From the IMG/VR virus record IMGVR_UViG_3300020442_003079, positions 1 through 64,000 of that record: a stretch of DNA of 64,000 nucleotides; one strand, written 5' to 3'. A program made the translations under genes and the position numbers. Source of the DNA: a virus. The notes under the pieces were generated by a model, which was given only the letters and a program-made list of their open reading frames with translations, was not told where the DNA came from and did no database searches. Numbering within the stretch: the first letter of the stretch is position 1; the number at the start of each line of letters is the position of its first letter. Shown piece by piece: positions 15,007 to 24,086 of this stretch.

Positions 15007-18000
15007 ATGGGAATTTTACGAAAAACAGTCCGTACTCAAAATTATAATCAAGCAAATGTAGCATATCAAGACACCACATTGACTTCTGAAGTCTTCAATG
15101 TCGGTCAATTACCATCTACATTTCCAATAGGAAAGTCTGCATTCACTATTGCAGGTTCTACTTTACTTCGACCTAAAATAAAATTACAAATAGAGTTGTT
15201 GGATGGAGATGGTAATGCAATTTATATCGAACCAGTAAAGGCTAATTATAATGAAAATTTTATTTATGTTAGTGTTGAGGTGTATGATACGACAAAGAGT
15301 GGTGAGGGAACTATCACCATACTTGGTGAATTATCTGAGGCTGGATATACACAACTAACAGGACAATCATTACCAAGTGGATTTATTGGTACTTATAATG
15401 TAAAGTGGGTACAACCAATCGTAATAGATGTAACTGAAAAAAATACTCAACCAATACGATTTTACAAACAACCAAAGATAGATATATTTGAAGACCAAGG
15501 CTTTTATACCGAAACAAACGACCCAGCACCAGTAACTCAAAGTGTAAATGTAAAGTCAAATCCACCACAGCATGTGTTGAGTAAAATTTACACACCAACC
15601 GAAATAGAACTAATACGAAAGAATTCAAGAGTTTCTACATTGAGAGAGTTGATTGGTGGTGGTTCTTCACATATTCAACAAGTTTCTGATGAACCTCTTG
15701 TAAACTATCCAATAACAAGAGTTCAAGGTAATGCAGATTTTTCTTCAAGACATATAGGTCAAAATATTCAGATAGGATTATCGACAAGTGATATAAAAGA
15801 AGACTTGGAATCTTATGAAGAATTAGAGACAAATTACACATCATCAATCGTGAGGGTTGATAATAGAGATACTGCATATCCATTATTACCACCATTTGCA
15901 GTAGACACGAGAAATGGTAATCGTAGACCAGTTTCTATAAAATTTACAAAAATTGCAAGTGTAATATCACAAGATATAGGAACACCAACTGCAGCTGGAT
16001 ATAATGTTGTTAGTTATGTTGATTTGAGATTGAATAGTATTAGAACATTTTCTGGTGAGGTAAATAGAGTAAAAGTTTATATGAGGTCTGCTGGGAGTAC
16101 GGCAGACTTTGAACAAATTTATGATTCACCACTTGAATCTGGTGAGTTATTCAACGATGATACAATTGTTGGGGATGCTAAAAGATTAGGTTGGTTTTAT
16201 AGTAATACTCATCTCAATAATAAATTTTCATTTCAAATAGGTTCAGAGGACGATCCTGAAGATATAAATCCTGGCTCTACAGATCCTTATTTTCCTGTTA
16301 CATCAAGTGTGTATTTGACAGATGCTGTAAACATATCAGGAAGTAATGCAGATACTTTTTCTAATCTAAAATTTCAAAATAGTACATTGATGGATTTCAA
16401 AGGAGATACTGATTATGTAATATCTGCAAATGTATATGTGAAACAAGGTAAAAAAATAGGTGCACCAGCAAATCTCGATGGAGAAAAAGGTTCTGTATTA
16501 GAATTTAGAATAAGTGGTTCTGCATTTCAAGTACAAAGTAATAATGTTTTGAAACATTATGGACAACGAGTTATGCAAATGTCAAGTGGTCTTGGACAAT
16601 TTTTTACACCTAACTATCCTGAATCATTACCACCAGGAACTAATCAAGGATATGCATTTGGTGGACTTGGTAAAGTTACTGCAACATTCAGACCTAACTC
16701 TGATGGTAATGGTAAACTATCAATACTATCAAGAATTGGAAGTCATCATATATCTGATGTGTCAATAAAACCACTAAGGTCTGATGGGTTTAGTCCAAAT
16801 TTTTATAGAACAAGAATACCAGTACCACACCTATTGACACGACCTGATAGTGTAACTTTTTTAGTTGAGTTTTACGATAAGAATAATAATATTGCAGATG
16901 TAACTATTGTTAGTGAACCAAAAACATTTGAAGGACCTAATCTAACAATTGAGGGAACTGATAATGTATTGAGTGGTTCTATGTTTCTTGGAGATGCAAG
17001 TGGTTCGGGTATTGAACAATCTGGTACAAACTCAGGATTGATTCGTTCTATTGGATATCAAGGATTTGCAAGTGCATCAATGGGAAGTGGTTCAGGATTC
17101 TTATTATATTCTGGTTCTGTTTTACCTGAAAGTGGTGACAATTATGATGGTGTTGGATTAGAATTACACGATGGTGTTAGTGGTTCTATGAGATTTAGAA
17201 CAGACTTGGGTGTATTTGAGGTAAACACACCAGCATTTTTCTTAGGTAGTAATTCACAATTTGTTAGTGGTTCAAATGGAAACATAGAAATAAGTTCGAG
17301 TGACTTTCATTTGACTACGGATGGTGATGTCACTGCATCAAAATTTTTATTGGAAGGTGGTAGAATAACAGGTGATGTTACGATTGAGGCAAGTCTTACT
17401 GCAAACTCAATTTCTACACCAACAGGTGCAGCAACACCAAGTGCATCTATATCTGCAGATGGACTTGCAAGTTTTGTATCTGCATCAATCGGTGGATTTG
17501 ATGTATCTGCACAAGGACTTACTGTACTTCCATCAGGACCATCACCTGGTGAATATGACCCTGCAATAGACCTCGATACAAATAACAGAAGAATTGCTAT
17601 AAATCCATCATTATCTAATAATACAGCATTTGGAGATACAGGAATACAATTAGAATTTAATAGTGGAAGTCCAAGAGCATTTATTGGAAATAGTAATGCT
17701 GGGTTTGTGAAGTTTGATGATGGAGTTCTTGAAATTAGTTCTTCTGCATTTATACTTGGTAAGGTAGGAGATGGTGGTCAGTTCATAAGTGGTAGTAATG
17801 GTAATGTAGAAATAAGTTCAAGTAACTTTCATTTATCTGCAAGTGGTGATGTTGTGATGGCAGGAGAGATAACTGCACAAAGTGGTGAAATTGCTGGATA
17901 TACTATAGGAACAGGAAAACTAACAGTTGGTGATAGTCCTGGTGTAAATATTAGTGGTAGTGGTGTTATAGTTGCTGGAGATATTACAGATCCAGATAGT

Positions 18001-20523
18001 CAAGCTGCAGCTTACTTTGGTGTTCTTAGAGAGAATGGAGGAAGTTCAGGAATTTCCGCATCACTTTTTGATGGTTTGGCTGGAAGTGCACCTGTACCTG
18101 GACTTGGTAACGCTAGTTTTACAGGAGGTACACACTTAGGATTTCAAGTTGATGCTGGAAATTACTTCAAACTTGTAAATCAAGAACCACAATTCAGAGT
18201 AGGTGATAGAGGACAAGAAAATTATATTGGATATGATGGTGGTGAACAAGTACTAACCATAACCTCATCTGTAGCAGATATTAGATTCTCACAAACATAT
18301 GATGATTCACATTTTCGTATTAGTGGTTCTGATGTTAGGTTAGCAGCTCCAAGATTTTACTTGGGTGGCAATACACAATACATTAGTGGTAGTAATGGGT
18401 TCATAGAAGTAAGTTCAAGTAACATTCATATAGAACGAGATGGTAATTTGACGGTTAGACGAGTTACTGCAAATGACGGATTTATTGGTGGTAGTGGTGG
18501 ATTTGGAATTAAAGATGCACTATTACACTCACCTGCTGCTCAGATAAATAATCCACTACAACAACCACCACCAAATCAATTAAGTTTCGTAGTAGGTTCA
18601 AACAAAACTGCCAGAAGATTTGCAATTTTGGCAGATTATACTGGTTCTTTTGGTTATTATATGATAGATTCTGCTGTAGAGGGAGACCAAATTGCAGTAG
18701 CTATGATGTCGGCCTCTACTAAAACCACAACTGATTCTGATGGTGCTGTAACTGCACATAGTGAGTTGGGATTTTATGGGCAAGGTGATGCAAAATCACA
18801 TATAGGTAAGAACTCAAAAGTATATCGGAAGATGATAGTAAGTGCAATAACACCTGAAACCACACCTTCTTGTTTTCTAAAAGACACTATGATTACTATG
18901 GCGGATGGTAGTGAATTACCAATTCAAGATATAGAAGTTGGAATGAGAGTATTGTCATATAATGAAGATTTAGATGATGTGGTTGCAAACAGAGTAACGG
19001 AAGTATTTTATCATCCAGCCGAACAAACCGATGAATATTTTATAATAAATGATAAAATTTTTGTTACGGGTAATCATTGTATTTATACACCAAATGATAG
19101 ATATGATATTGTTACTGGTGATACTGATTGGAGTAAGTGGTTACGAGTAGATAGGATGCAAGTTGATGATGTATTGGTCGATTCTGATTTGGTAGAACAT
19201 AAAATAGAATCTATACAAAAAATCATACGAACACCAATAGAGACTTGGAACTTTGAAGTAGAGAATACACATACATACTTTGCAGAGGGATATATTGTAC
19301 ATAATATGGCAGCACCAAGTAGTAAACAAGTTACAACTGGTGAGTATTCAACTATACCTGTTAGAGATGAATACAATATGGATACCTCAGGATCTTCAGA
19401 TAACTCTACTGGTGAAAGATCAGGTGATGTGTTTGGTCACAAAAATGCAACTATGCAAATTCGAGATATAATGAGAGTGGTAACTGAATCAGTTGTACAG
19501 GCAGCTGCTCATACGATGGTTAGTGACCATAGCGGTTCTGTATTTTCAATTGGTGATAAAAATATTACAAATCTTGGTGCAAAAAGAGAAGTTAGTAGGT
19601 CTTATGCGGCTGCATCTACACTAAAAGGATTTTTTGTACAAAAAACTGCAAGATATGGAGAAAGAAAAACCTCTCCAGCTTTAATAAATACAACCTATCC
19701 AGCTATGACTTCATTTATGGGTTCTTTTGGTAGTGGGGGTACATCATTTGGTATATTTATGGATGAACCAGAACTTATTATTCGTAGTTCTAATGACCAT
19801 ACATTCCGTATTGCTGGATTAACATCATTACAAATACCAATCTTACCATCATCACAAACTACAGATGTAAATTATCAATCAACATTTAGAGTTGGTGGAC
19901 AACTACAAGATGGTATGATGTATTATAGAGCGAATGACAATTCACTTCGTATTTATGAGGGTGGATGGTTAGGTGAGACTATGACATTCACAGGTGCTCA
20001 CCATTCATTACCCAACGATAATGATATAAATCATTATACTGCATCAATTGATAGAAAAGGTGATATAACTGATAGTGATTATAGAGGAAAGATTGTGGTG
20101 GCATCTGATGGTTATATGTATAAAAACAACATAGAAAATAAAGATGCAATTATGATTAGTCAGGCATGGACAAAAGTAGATCTATCCACTACACATAAGG
20201 ATAAAAAAGCATATGGTGTGATTTCAGATTATGCGGAAAGAGAAAGTGGAAGTGATATGTTGGTTGTAAATGCCGTTGGTGAGGGTGGTATTTGGATATG
20301 TGATGCAAGTGGTAGTTTTGAAAATGGTGATTATATAACAACTTCAAAAATACCTGGATATGGATGTAAACAAGACGATGATTTGTTACATAATTATACG
20401 GTTGCAAAAATAACAAACGATTGTAATTTTGAAAGTGGAAGTCAGTATATTACTGGTTCTGTAACACACGATGGTGTTGAGTATAAAACTGCATTTATTG
20501 GTTGTACTTATCATTGTGGATAA
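15007..20523 (+). CDS. Giant tail fibre protein with an internal Hint (intein/BIL-like) domain
   Basis: An 1838-residue virion protein. Residues 1-600 are beta-rich attachment and head domains. From about 640 to 1180 there are repeated shaft modules with FLGSNSQFVSGSNGNIEISS-type units (copies near 745, 915 and 1118) and VTASKFLLEGG-type links. Residues 1289-1433 are a Hint domain (separate entry). After it come a segment paralogous to part of the 53919 product (IRDIMRVVTESVVQAAAHTM against [27 protein letters not shown] against SLRVYEG) and a C-terminal domain with GEGGIWICDASGSFENGDYI and QDDDLLHNYTVAKI, which I recall from marine phages and giant viruses. No ribosome site; the ATATTTAT box ends 5 nt before the ATG. 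The endolysin follows. Confidence 0.8.
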   Translation: MGILRKTVRTQNYNQANVAYQDTTLTSEVFNVGQLPSTFPIGKSAFTIAGSTLLRPKIKLQIELLDGDGNAIYIEPVKANYNENFIYVSVEVYDTTKSGEGTITILGELSEAGYTQLTGQSLPSGFIGTYNVKWVQPIVIDVTEKNTQPIRFYKQPKIDIFEDQGFYTETNDPAPVTQSVNVKSNPPQHVLSKIYTPTEIELIRKNSRVSTLRELIGGGSSHIQQVSDEPLVNYPITRVQGNADFSSRHIGQNIQIGLSTSDIKEDLESYEELETNYTSSIVRVDNRDTAYPLLPPFAVDTRNGNRRPVSIKFTKIASVISQDIGTPTAAGYNVVSYVDLRLNSIRTFSGEVNRVKVYMRSAGSTADFEQIYDSPLESGELFNDDTIVGDAKRLGWFYSNTHLNNKFSFQIGSEDDPEDINPGSTDPYFPVTSSVYLTDAVNISGSNADTFSNLKFQNSTLMDFKGDTDYVISANVYVKQGKKIGAPANLDGEKGSVLEFRISGSAFQVQSNNVLKHYGQRVMQMSSGLGQFFTPNYPESLPPGTNQGYAFGGLGKVTATFRPNSDGNGKLSILSRIGSHHISDVSIKPLRSDGFSPNFYRTRIPVPHLLTRPDSVTFLVEFYDKNNNIADVTIVSEPKTFEGPNLTIEGTDNVLSGSMFLGDASGSGIEQSGTNSGLIRSIGYQGFASASMGSGSGFLLYSGSVLPESGDNYDGVGLELHDGVSGSMRFRTDLGVFEVNTPAFFLGSNSQFVSGSNGNIEISSSDFHLTTDGDVTASKFLLEGGRITGDVTIEASLTANSISTPTGAATPSASISADGLASFVSASIGGFDVSAQGLTVLPSGPSPGEYDPAIDLDTNNRRIAINPSLSNNTAFGDTGIQLEFNSGSPRAFIGNSNAGFVKFDDGVLEISSSAFILGKVGDGGQFISGSNGNVEISSSNFHLSASGDVVMAGEITAQSGEIAGYTIGTGKLTVGDSPGVNISGSGVIVAGDITDPDSQAAAYFGVLRENGGSSGISASLFDGLAGSAPVPGLGNASFTGGTHLGFQVDAGNYFKLVNQEPQFRVGDRGQENYIGYDGGEQVLTITSSVADIRFSQTYDDSHFRISGSDVRLAAPRFYLGGNTQYISGSNGFIEVSSSNIHIERDGNLTVRRVTANDGFIGGSGGFGIKDALLHSPAAQINNPLQQPPPNQLSFVVGSNKTARRFAILADYTGSFGYYMIDSAVEGDQIAVAMMSASTKTTTDSDGAVTAHSELGFYGQGDAKSHIGKNSKVYRKMIVSAITPETTPSCFLKDTMITMADGSELPIQDIEVGMRVLSYNEDLDDVVANRVTEVFYHPAEQTDEYFIINDKIFVTGNHCIYTPNDRYDIVTGDTDWSKWLRVDRMQVDDVLVDSDLVEHKIESIQKIIRTPIETWNFEVENTHTYFAEGYIVHNMAAPSSKQVTTGEYSTIPVRDEYNMDTSGSSDNSTGERSGDVFGHKNATMQIRDIMRVVTESVVQAAAHTMVSDHSGSVFSIGDKNITNLGAKREVSRSYAAASTLKGFFVQKTARYGERKTSPALINTTYPAMTSFMGSFGSGGTSFGIFMDEPELIIRSSNDHTFRIAGLTSLQIPILPSSQTTDVNYQSTFRVGGQLQDGMMYYRANDNSLRIYEGGWLGETMTFTGAHHSLPNDNDINHYTASIDRKGDITDSDYRGKIVVASDGYMYKNNIENKDAIMISQAWTKVDLSTTHKDKKAYGVISDYAERESGSDMLVVNAVGEGGIWICDASGSFENGDYITTSKIPGYGCKQDDDLLHNYTVAKITNDCNFESGSQYITGSVTHDGVEYKTAFIGCTYHCG
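18871..19305 (+). other. Hint domain (intein / bacterial-intein-like) within the fibre protein
   Basis: Encodes residues 1289-1433. Block A: Cys1289 then FLKDTMITMADGSELPIQDI and VGMRVLSYN. Block B: FVTGNHCIYTP with the His of the TxxH motif. Block F: TWNFEVENTHTYFAEGYIV. Block G: VHN ending in Asn1433. These are the residues needed for N-S shift and Asn cyclisation. The +1 residue is Met, not Cys, Ser or Thr, so standard splicing is unlikely, and the domain has no homing endonuclease (145 residues). This fits BIL-type self-cleavage. The paralogous fibre at 53919 lacks it at the matching place (after the shared RKM segment). Confidence 0.85.
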
Positions 20524-20537
20524 CATAGGAGAAAATA

Positions 20538-21020
20538 ATGTTAGTAAATTTCGATGAAATAATTGAAGTCGTATTACATCACGAGGGTGGATATGTAAAC
20601 GACCCAAAAGATCCAGGTGGAGAAACTAATTTTGGTATAGCCAAAAGAAGTCATCCTGATGTGGATATCAAAAACCTCACAAAAGATGGGGCAAAAGAAA
20701 TCTACAAAGAACACTATTGGGATAAAAATAAGGTAGAATCTTTACCATTACAACTCAGACATATTTATTTTGATATGTGTGTAAATCAAGGTAAGGGTAG
20801 GGCTGTAAAAATATTACAAAGAGCAGCTAATGCAAAGGGTGCTGAATTGAAAGTAGATGGTGGATTAGGACCTAAAACTATTGGTGCAATATCTGATTCC
20901 AATGTAGAGTTAGATAGAGTTAGGGCATATAGAATCAAATACTATGCTGACTTGGTAACTCGTAGACCAGAATTGGAAAAGTTTTATTTTGGTTGGTTCA
21001 AGCGAGGATTAGAAGTATAA
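20538..21020 (+). CDS. Endolysin, GH108-type N-acetylmuramidase
   Basis: A 160-residue protein with ribosome site taggag. Its N-terminus has the GH108 hallmark: VVLHHEGGYVNDPKDPGGET with catalytic Glu16 in EGGY, followed by NFGIAKRSHPD. A middle segment (KEIYKEHYWDKNKVESLP, YFDMCVNQG) and the peptidoglycan-binding-like C-terminal part (LQRAANAKGAELKVDGGLGP, KTIGAIS) complete the family's usual 160-180 residues. It cuts peptidoglycan for host lysis. No signal peptide is seen, so release depends on a holin; candidates are at 23877 and 9327. It follows the giant fibre with only 14 nt between them, so expression is probably late. Confidence 0.9.
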   Translation: MLVNFDEIIEVVLHHEGGYVNDPKDPGGETNFGIAKRSHPDVDIKNLTKDGAKEIYKEHYWDKNKVESLPLQLRHIYFDMCVNQGKGRAVKILQRAANAKGAELKVDGGLGPKTIGAISDSNVELDRVRAYRIKYYADLVTRRPELEKFYFGWFKRGLEV

Positions 21021-21035
21021 AAAAATATTATACTG

Positions 21036-21043
21036 ATATTTAT
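21036..21043 (+). promoter_or_regulatory. ATATTTAT octamer before the 21072 gene
   Basis: Within GATATTTATAAATG, 28 nt before the next start codon. Directly overlapping it is TATAAATG, one base off the T4 late consensus, on the plus strand. Confidence 0.45.
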
Positions 21044-21071
21044 AAATGTAACTCATTATAGGGAAAAGTAT

Positions 21072-21602
21072 ATGTCTGCATATAAACAATTTTTTACAAA
21101 AGCATTGAAGAAATTTGGAATAAAGTCTATCAATGATATAACACCTGAAAAGAAAAAACAATTCTTCAATTACATTGATAAAAATTGGAAGGGTAAGAAT
21201 GAGAGTGTAACTGAAAAAATGGATCCTGTCCTAATGAAAGCACTCCAAAAACAACACAACCAAATTTATAAATTACTTGCTAATTACAGAACAGATCCAG
21301 ACACAAAAGTAATGGTAAAGAATTGGATGATAGGACTACATAAATCTCTGAAATCATTAGGGTTGATGAAAGAAAATATGTATGACTTAGGGGGTAACTA
21401 CCTAAAGGATATGTATGAAAATATGTATGACGATTCACAAAAACAATTGGCTATCTCAAGAATAGGAATGTTTGAGGATGCTATAAAAAAATCCATAAAA
21501 AGTATAGCCATAAGAGATAAGAAAAAGGCTACAGAAATAATGAGACTTTATAAAAAACATATTATAGAATTTAAACTTGGTGTCCAAAAGGTACTTAATT
21601 AA
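21072..21602 (+). CDS. Helical phage protein with N-terminal FFxKALKKFGIKS module
   Basis: A 176-residue, mostly helical, Lys-rich protein with a weak ribosome site (agggaaaag). The N-terminus (YKQFFTKALKKFGIKSINDI, then TPEKKKQFFNYIDKNWKGKN) is a short module that I recall at the starts of many marine phage virion-associated proteins. The rest has four or five helices and no recognised fold. Downstream genes carry similar short modules, so it may be packaged in the head, but no direct evidence exists. Confidence 0.6.
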   Translation: MSAYKQFFTKALKKFGIKSINDITPEKKKQFFNYIDKNWKGKNESVTEKMDPVLMKALQKQHNQIYKLLANYRTDPDTKVMVKNWMIGLHKSLKSLGLMKENMYDLGGNYLKDMYENMYDDSQKQLAISRIGMFEDAIKKSIKSIAIRDKKKATEIMRLYKKHIIEFKLGVQKVLN

Positions 21603-21676
21603 TGAAGAAAGGATACCACACTTGACCATATAGTGGGGAAGAACATCCAGTTGGGATGAAACACGAGGAGCAACTT

Positions 21677-23866
21677 ATGACAATGTTTGGAAAAAGAGTA
21701 GAAGAAGGTATAGACTTATTTTTAGAAAAGAATGTACCTACTAACCCAAGTAAGTGGGCCTACTATAAAGCACAAGCAAAAAAGAAATTCGATGTCTATC
21801 CATCTGCATATGCCAATGGATGGGCTGCAAAACAATATAAGGCTGCTGGTGGTGGATGGAGAAAAGAGAAAAAGAAGAAGAGTGAAGTGGTTGAAGATGT
21901 TGGTATTTACAAAGAAGTAAAAATAGGTCGTTATGATATTGGTATGGGTTCAAAGGGTAATGGTATTACATTATGGAATCGTAATGTAGAGAAGGCTGGT
22001 GATTATAAAAGTATTGCTCATATTGCACCTAATGGAAAAGTTACTAACTATGAAAAAAGACAACCTAAAGAAGTTACTGCTTTTATTATGAAAATTGCTC
22101 AAGGTATGAAAGATAAACCAGTTGGTGAAGTAAATGAGAAAAAAGGAGATTTTCTTGACTCATTATTTCCAAAGGCAAAGGTACAGAAAGCAATCAAGAT
22201 AGCAAAAAAGATGAGTGGTAATATGACGGGTGCTGTAAAGGCAATTGAGAAGTTTTTTCCTGGTATGTCTAAACATACCCAAGTTCAAGATGCTCTTCGT
22301 GCTGCAAACGAGGGACTTGGTGATATGATTGGTAAGAAAGTTTCTAAACATAAAGGTTCTCGAAATATTCTATCTAAAGCCGATGGTATAAAAAAAGTCA
22401 AATCAATGCAAAAAACTGGTGGGGCAAAAATTTATAAAGTTGATAAGGTAAAAACTCGATTGGGTGGAGAACTTATCACTATGTATAATTTATATACTAA
22501 AAATACAAATCATTCTTCTATGTCAAATCCATATGGATTGGAAATGATGAGAAGTGGTAATAAGGCTGCATATCTTGTACCAGTAAAAGAATCTGTAAAT
22601 GAAGATGTTTTTGCTATCGTGGATAAATACAATGATAAGAAACAAGACTATGACCAAGTTTACTTTAAGGATAATGACTTAGATAAAGTTAAAAAACATA
22701 TGAAGAAGATGGGAAGTAAATATGGTAAGATGAATCTCATACAAGTCAAACCAAATGGTAAAATGAGTTTGGTAGAAGAAAAATATGTTGTTTATACTGG
22801 TAGTGGAGTAAAGGGTAGAAAGATTGTAAAACACGGATTGTCTCATATGGGTGCAAAAAGACTATATAATAAGTTAGTCAAGACAGATAATTATGATGAA
22901 GTTGGATTTGATGACCATAAGAGTTGGAATCAAAACAATATACGAAAGGTAGATGAGTTGGTCACACCAATGGCTGTAAGTAATCCAACTGCATATAATG
23001 CATTATTGAATAAACAGATTGCAAAAGATACAAAAGTAAAAACTGCTTTGAATAATAAAGACCATAAAATGCACGGTAAGGCAAAAAGTTTAGTTCAAAG
23101 GTTCTTAGATAAATTCAAAAAGAAGAATGGTAAGACAGACGATAAACCAAAAAAGATGTCTAAAACAGACCAAGATTTTTATAAGAAAATGTACAATGTC
23201 GGTGAGGGTTTTGGTGGAGAACTAAAAGGAAAAGATAAAGAAAAATTTGAAAGGTGGAGAAAAGAAAATGCCACTCAGTTAGGTATGGAACTCACAGGTG
23301 TATCTGATTTAAAAGAATCCTCAGAAGAATTTGCAAAAATGGCAAAAAAGAGAGGATTTATAAAAAGAGGACAAAGTGATAAAGAAAGAAAAAAGGGTAT
23401 TGTAGATTATCTAAAAAAACATGCTAATAAAGATATCAAAGGTGCTTATCCAGACCCTTATGTGAGAAGATTACAGATACCAGGTCACGGTCCCGCACAA
23501 GATTGGTGGATGGATACTTGGTCAGTAGTCAAAAAGGTATTGGGTGAATCAATATTAGTAACTGAGGGAGTACCTGAAACTATACATCAACAACTTGGTG
23601 GTAAAAGATTTAATATGATGACTGGTGTAAAACAATTAGTCAATATAAAAAATAAAGGTCTCGGTATAAAAATCGGTGGTGGTGCAAAAAAGAAAATAAA
23701 CTATGTCGAAATAATGTATGACCGAGGTAAAGATTTATATGATGTGACATTTCACAAAATAGTCAAAGGTAATTTGAAAAAAGTATCTGGTCCATTCAAA
23801 GGTTTGGATGTAGAACAAATGATAAGAGTCTTTGAAAAAGAAACTGGTTTTTACACCAAATTTTAG
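21677..23866 (+). CDS. Large multi-module virion-type protein with YPSAYANGW module
   Basis: 729 residues from the ATG at 21677, preferred to the ATG at 21656 because an aggag ribosome site sits 7 nt before it. Residues 15-70 hold PTNPSKWAYYKAQAKKKF, DVYPSAYANGWAAKQYKAAG and GGW, a module I recall from marine phages and giant viruses (DUF5872, from memory). Later modules include MGSKYGKMNLIQVKPNGKMS, KMSKTDQDFYKKMYNVGEGF with KFERWRKENA, KKRGFIKRGQSDKERKKG, and a C-terminal beta domain (ISYVEIMYD-like, YDVTFHKIVKG, VFEKETGFYTKF). It looks like beads of small domains on a Lys-rich linker. No enzyme motif. Probable structural or ejected protein. Confidence 0.6.
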   Translation: MTMFGKRVEEGIDLFLEKNVPTNPSKWAYYKAQAKKKFDVYPSAYANGWAAKQYKAAGGGWRKEKKKKSEVVEDVGIYKEVKIGRYDIGMGSKGNGITLWNRNVEKAGDYKSIAHIAPNGKVTNYEKRQPKEVTAFIMKIAQGMKDKPVGEVNEKKGDFLDSLFPKAKVQKAIKIAKKMSGNMTGAVKAIEKFFPGMSKHTQVQDALRAANEGLGDMIGKKVSKHKGSRNILSKADGIKKVKSMQKTGGAKIYKVDKVKTRLGGELITMYNLYTKNTNHSSMSNPYGLEMMRSGNKAAYLVPVKESVNEDVFAIVDKYNDKKQDYDQVYFKDNDLDKVKKHMKKMGSKYGKMNLIQVKPNGKMSLVEEKYVVYTGSGVKGRKIVKHGLSHMGAKRLYNKLVKTDNYDEVGFDDHKSWNQNNIRKVDELVTPMAVSNPTAYNALLNKQIAKDTKVKTALNNKDHKMHGKAKSLVQRFLDKFKKKNGKTDDKPKKMSKTDQDFYKKMYNVGEGFGGELKGKDKEKFERWRKENATQLGMELTGVSDLKESSEEFAKMAKKRGFIKRGQSDKERKKGIVDYLKKHANKDIKGAYPDPYVRRLQIPGHGPAQDWWMDTWSVVKKVLGESILVTEGVPETIHQQLGGKRFNMMTGVKQLVNIKNKGLGIKIGGGAKKKINYVEIMYDRGKDLYDVTFHKIVKGNLKKVSGPFKGLDVEQMIRVFEKETGFYTKF

Positions 23867-23876
23867 GAGAATAAAA

Positions 23877-24086
23877 ATGCAATTTTTTAGAGAAATGCTT
23901 TCAAGTGATGCAAAAATTTCAAGTAAGAGGTTTGTTGGTTTTATGGCTTTTGCTATGTTGATAGCAAGTTGGGGAGCTGATACCTTTTCTACATTTGAAG
24001 TGAAGGATAAAATTTTAGAATGTTTTATGTACATTTCAGTAGTGGGACTTGGAGTTACTGCAGCTGAAAAATTTGGAAAAAAATAG
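23877..24086 (+). CDS. Small two-helix membrane protein, candidate holin
   Basis: A 69-residue protein. The ATG at 23877 has a good ribosome site (taggaga), so longer upstream starts are rejected. After MQFFREMLSSDAKISSKRFV come two hydrophobic helices, about 19-36 (VGFMAFAMLIASWGAD) and about 46-62 (LECFMYISVVGLGVTAAEK), and a short charged tail (KFGKK). Size and topology fit a class II holin. It lies about 3 kb after the endolysin on the same strand. A membrane protein of another kind with SSKRFVG start is known to me from phages, so the holin role is tentative. Confidence 0.55.
   Translation: MQFFREMLSSDAKISSKRFVGFMAFAMLIASWGADTFSTFEVKDKILECFMYISVVGLGVTAAEKFGKK

Noticed and set aside
18871-19305. 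Hint domain as a splicing-competent mini-intein
   Set aside because: The residue after the terminal Asn is Met, not Cys, Ser or Thr, so canonical splicing chemistry is not available; a self-cleaving BIL-type role is preferred.
21656-21676. Seven-residue N-terminal extension of the 729-residue module protein
   Set aside because: The aggag ribosome site lies between this ATG and the one at 21677, so the later start is preferred.
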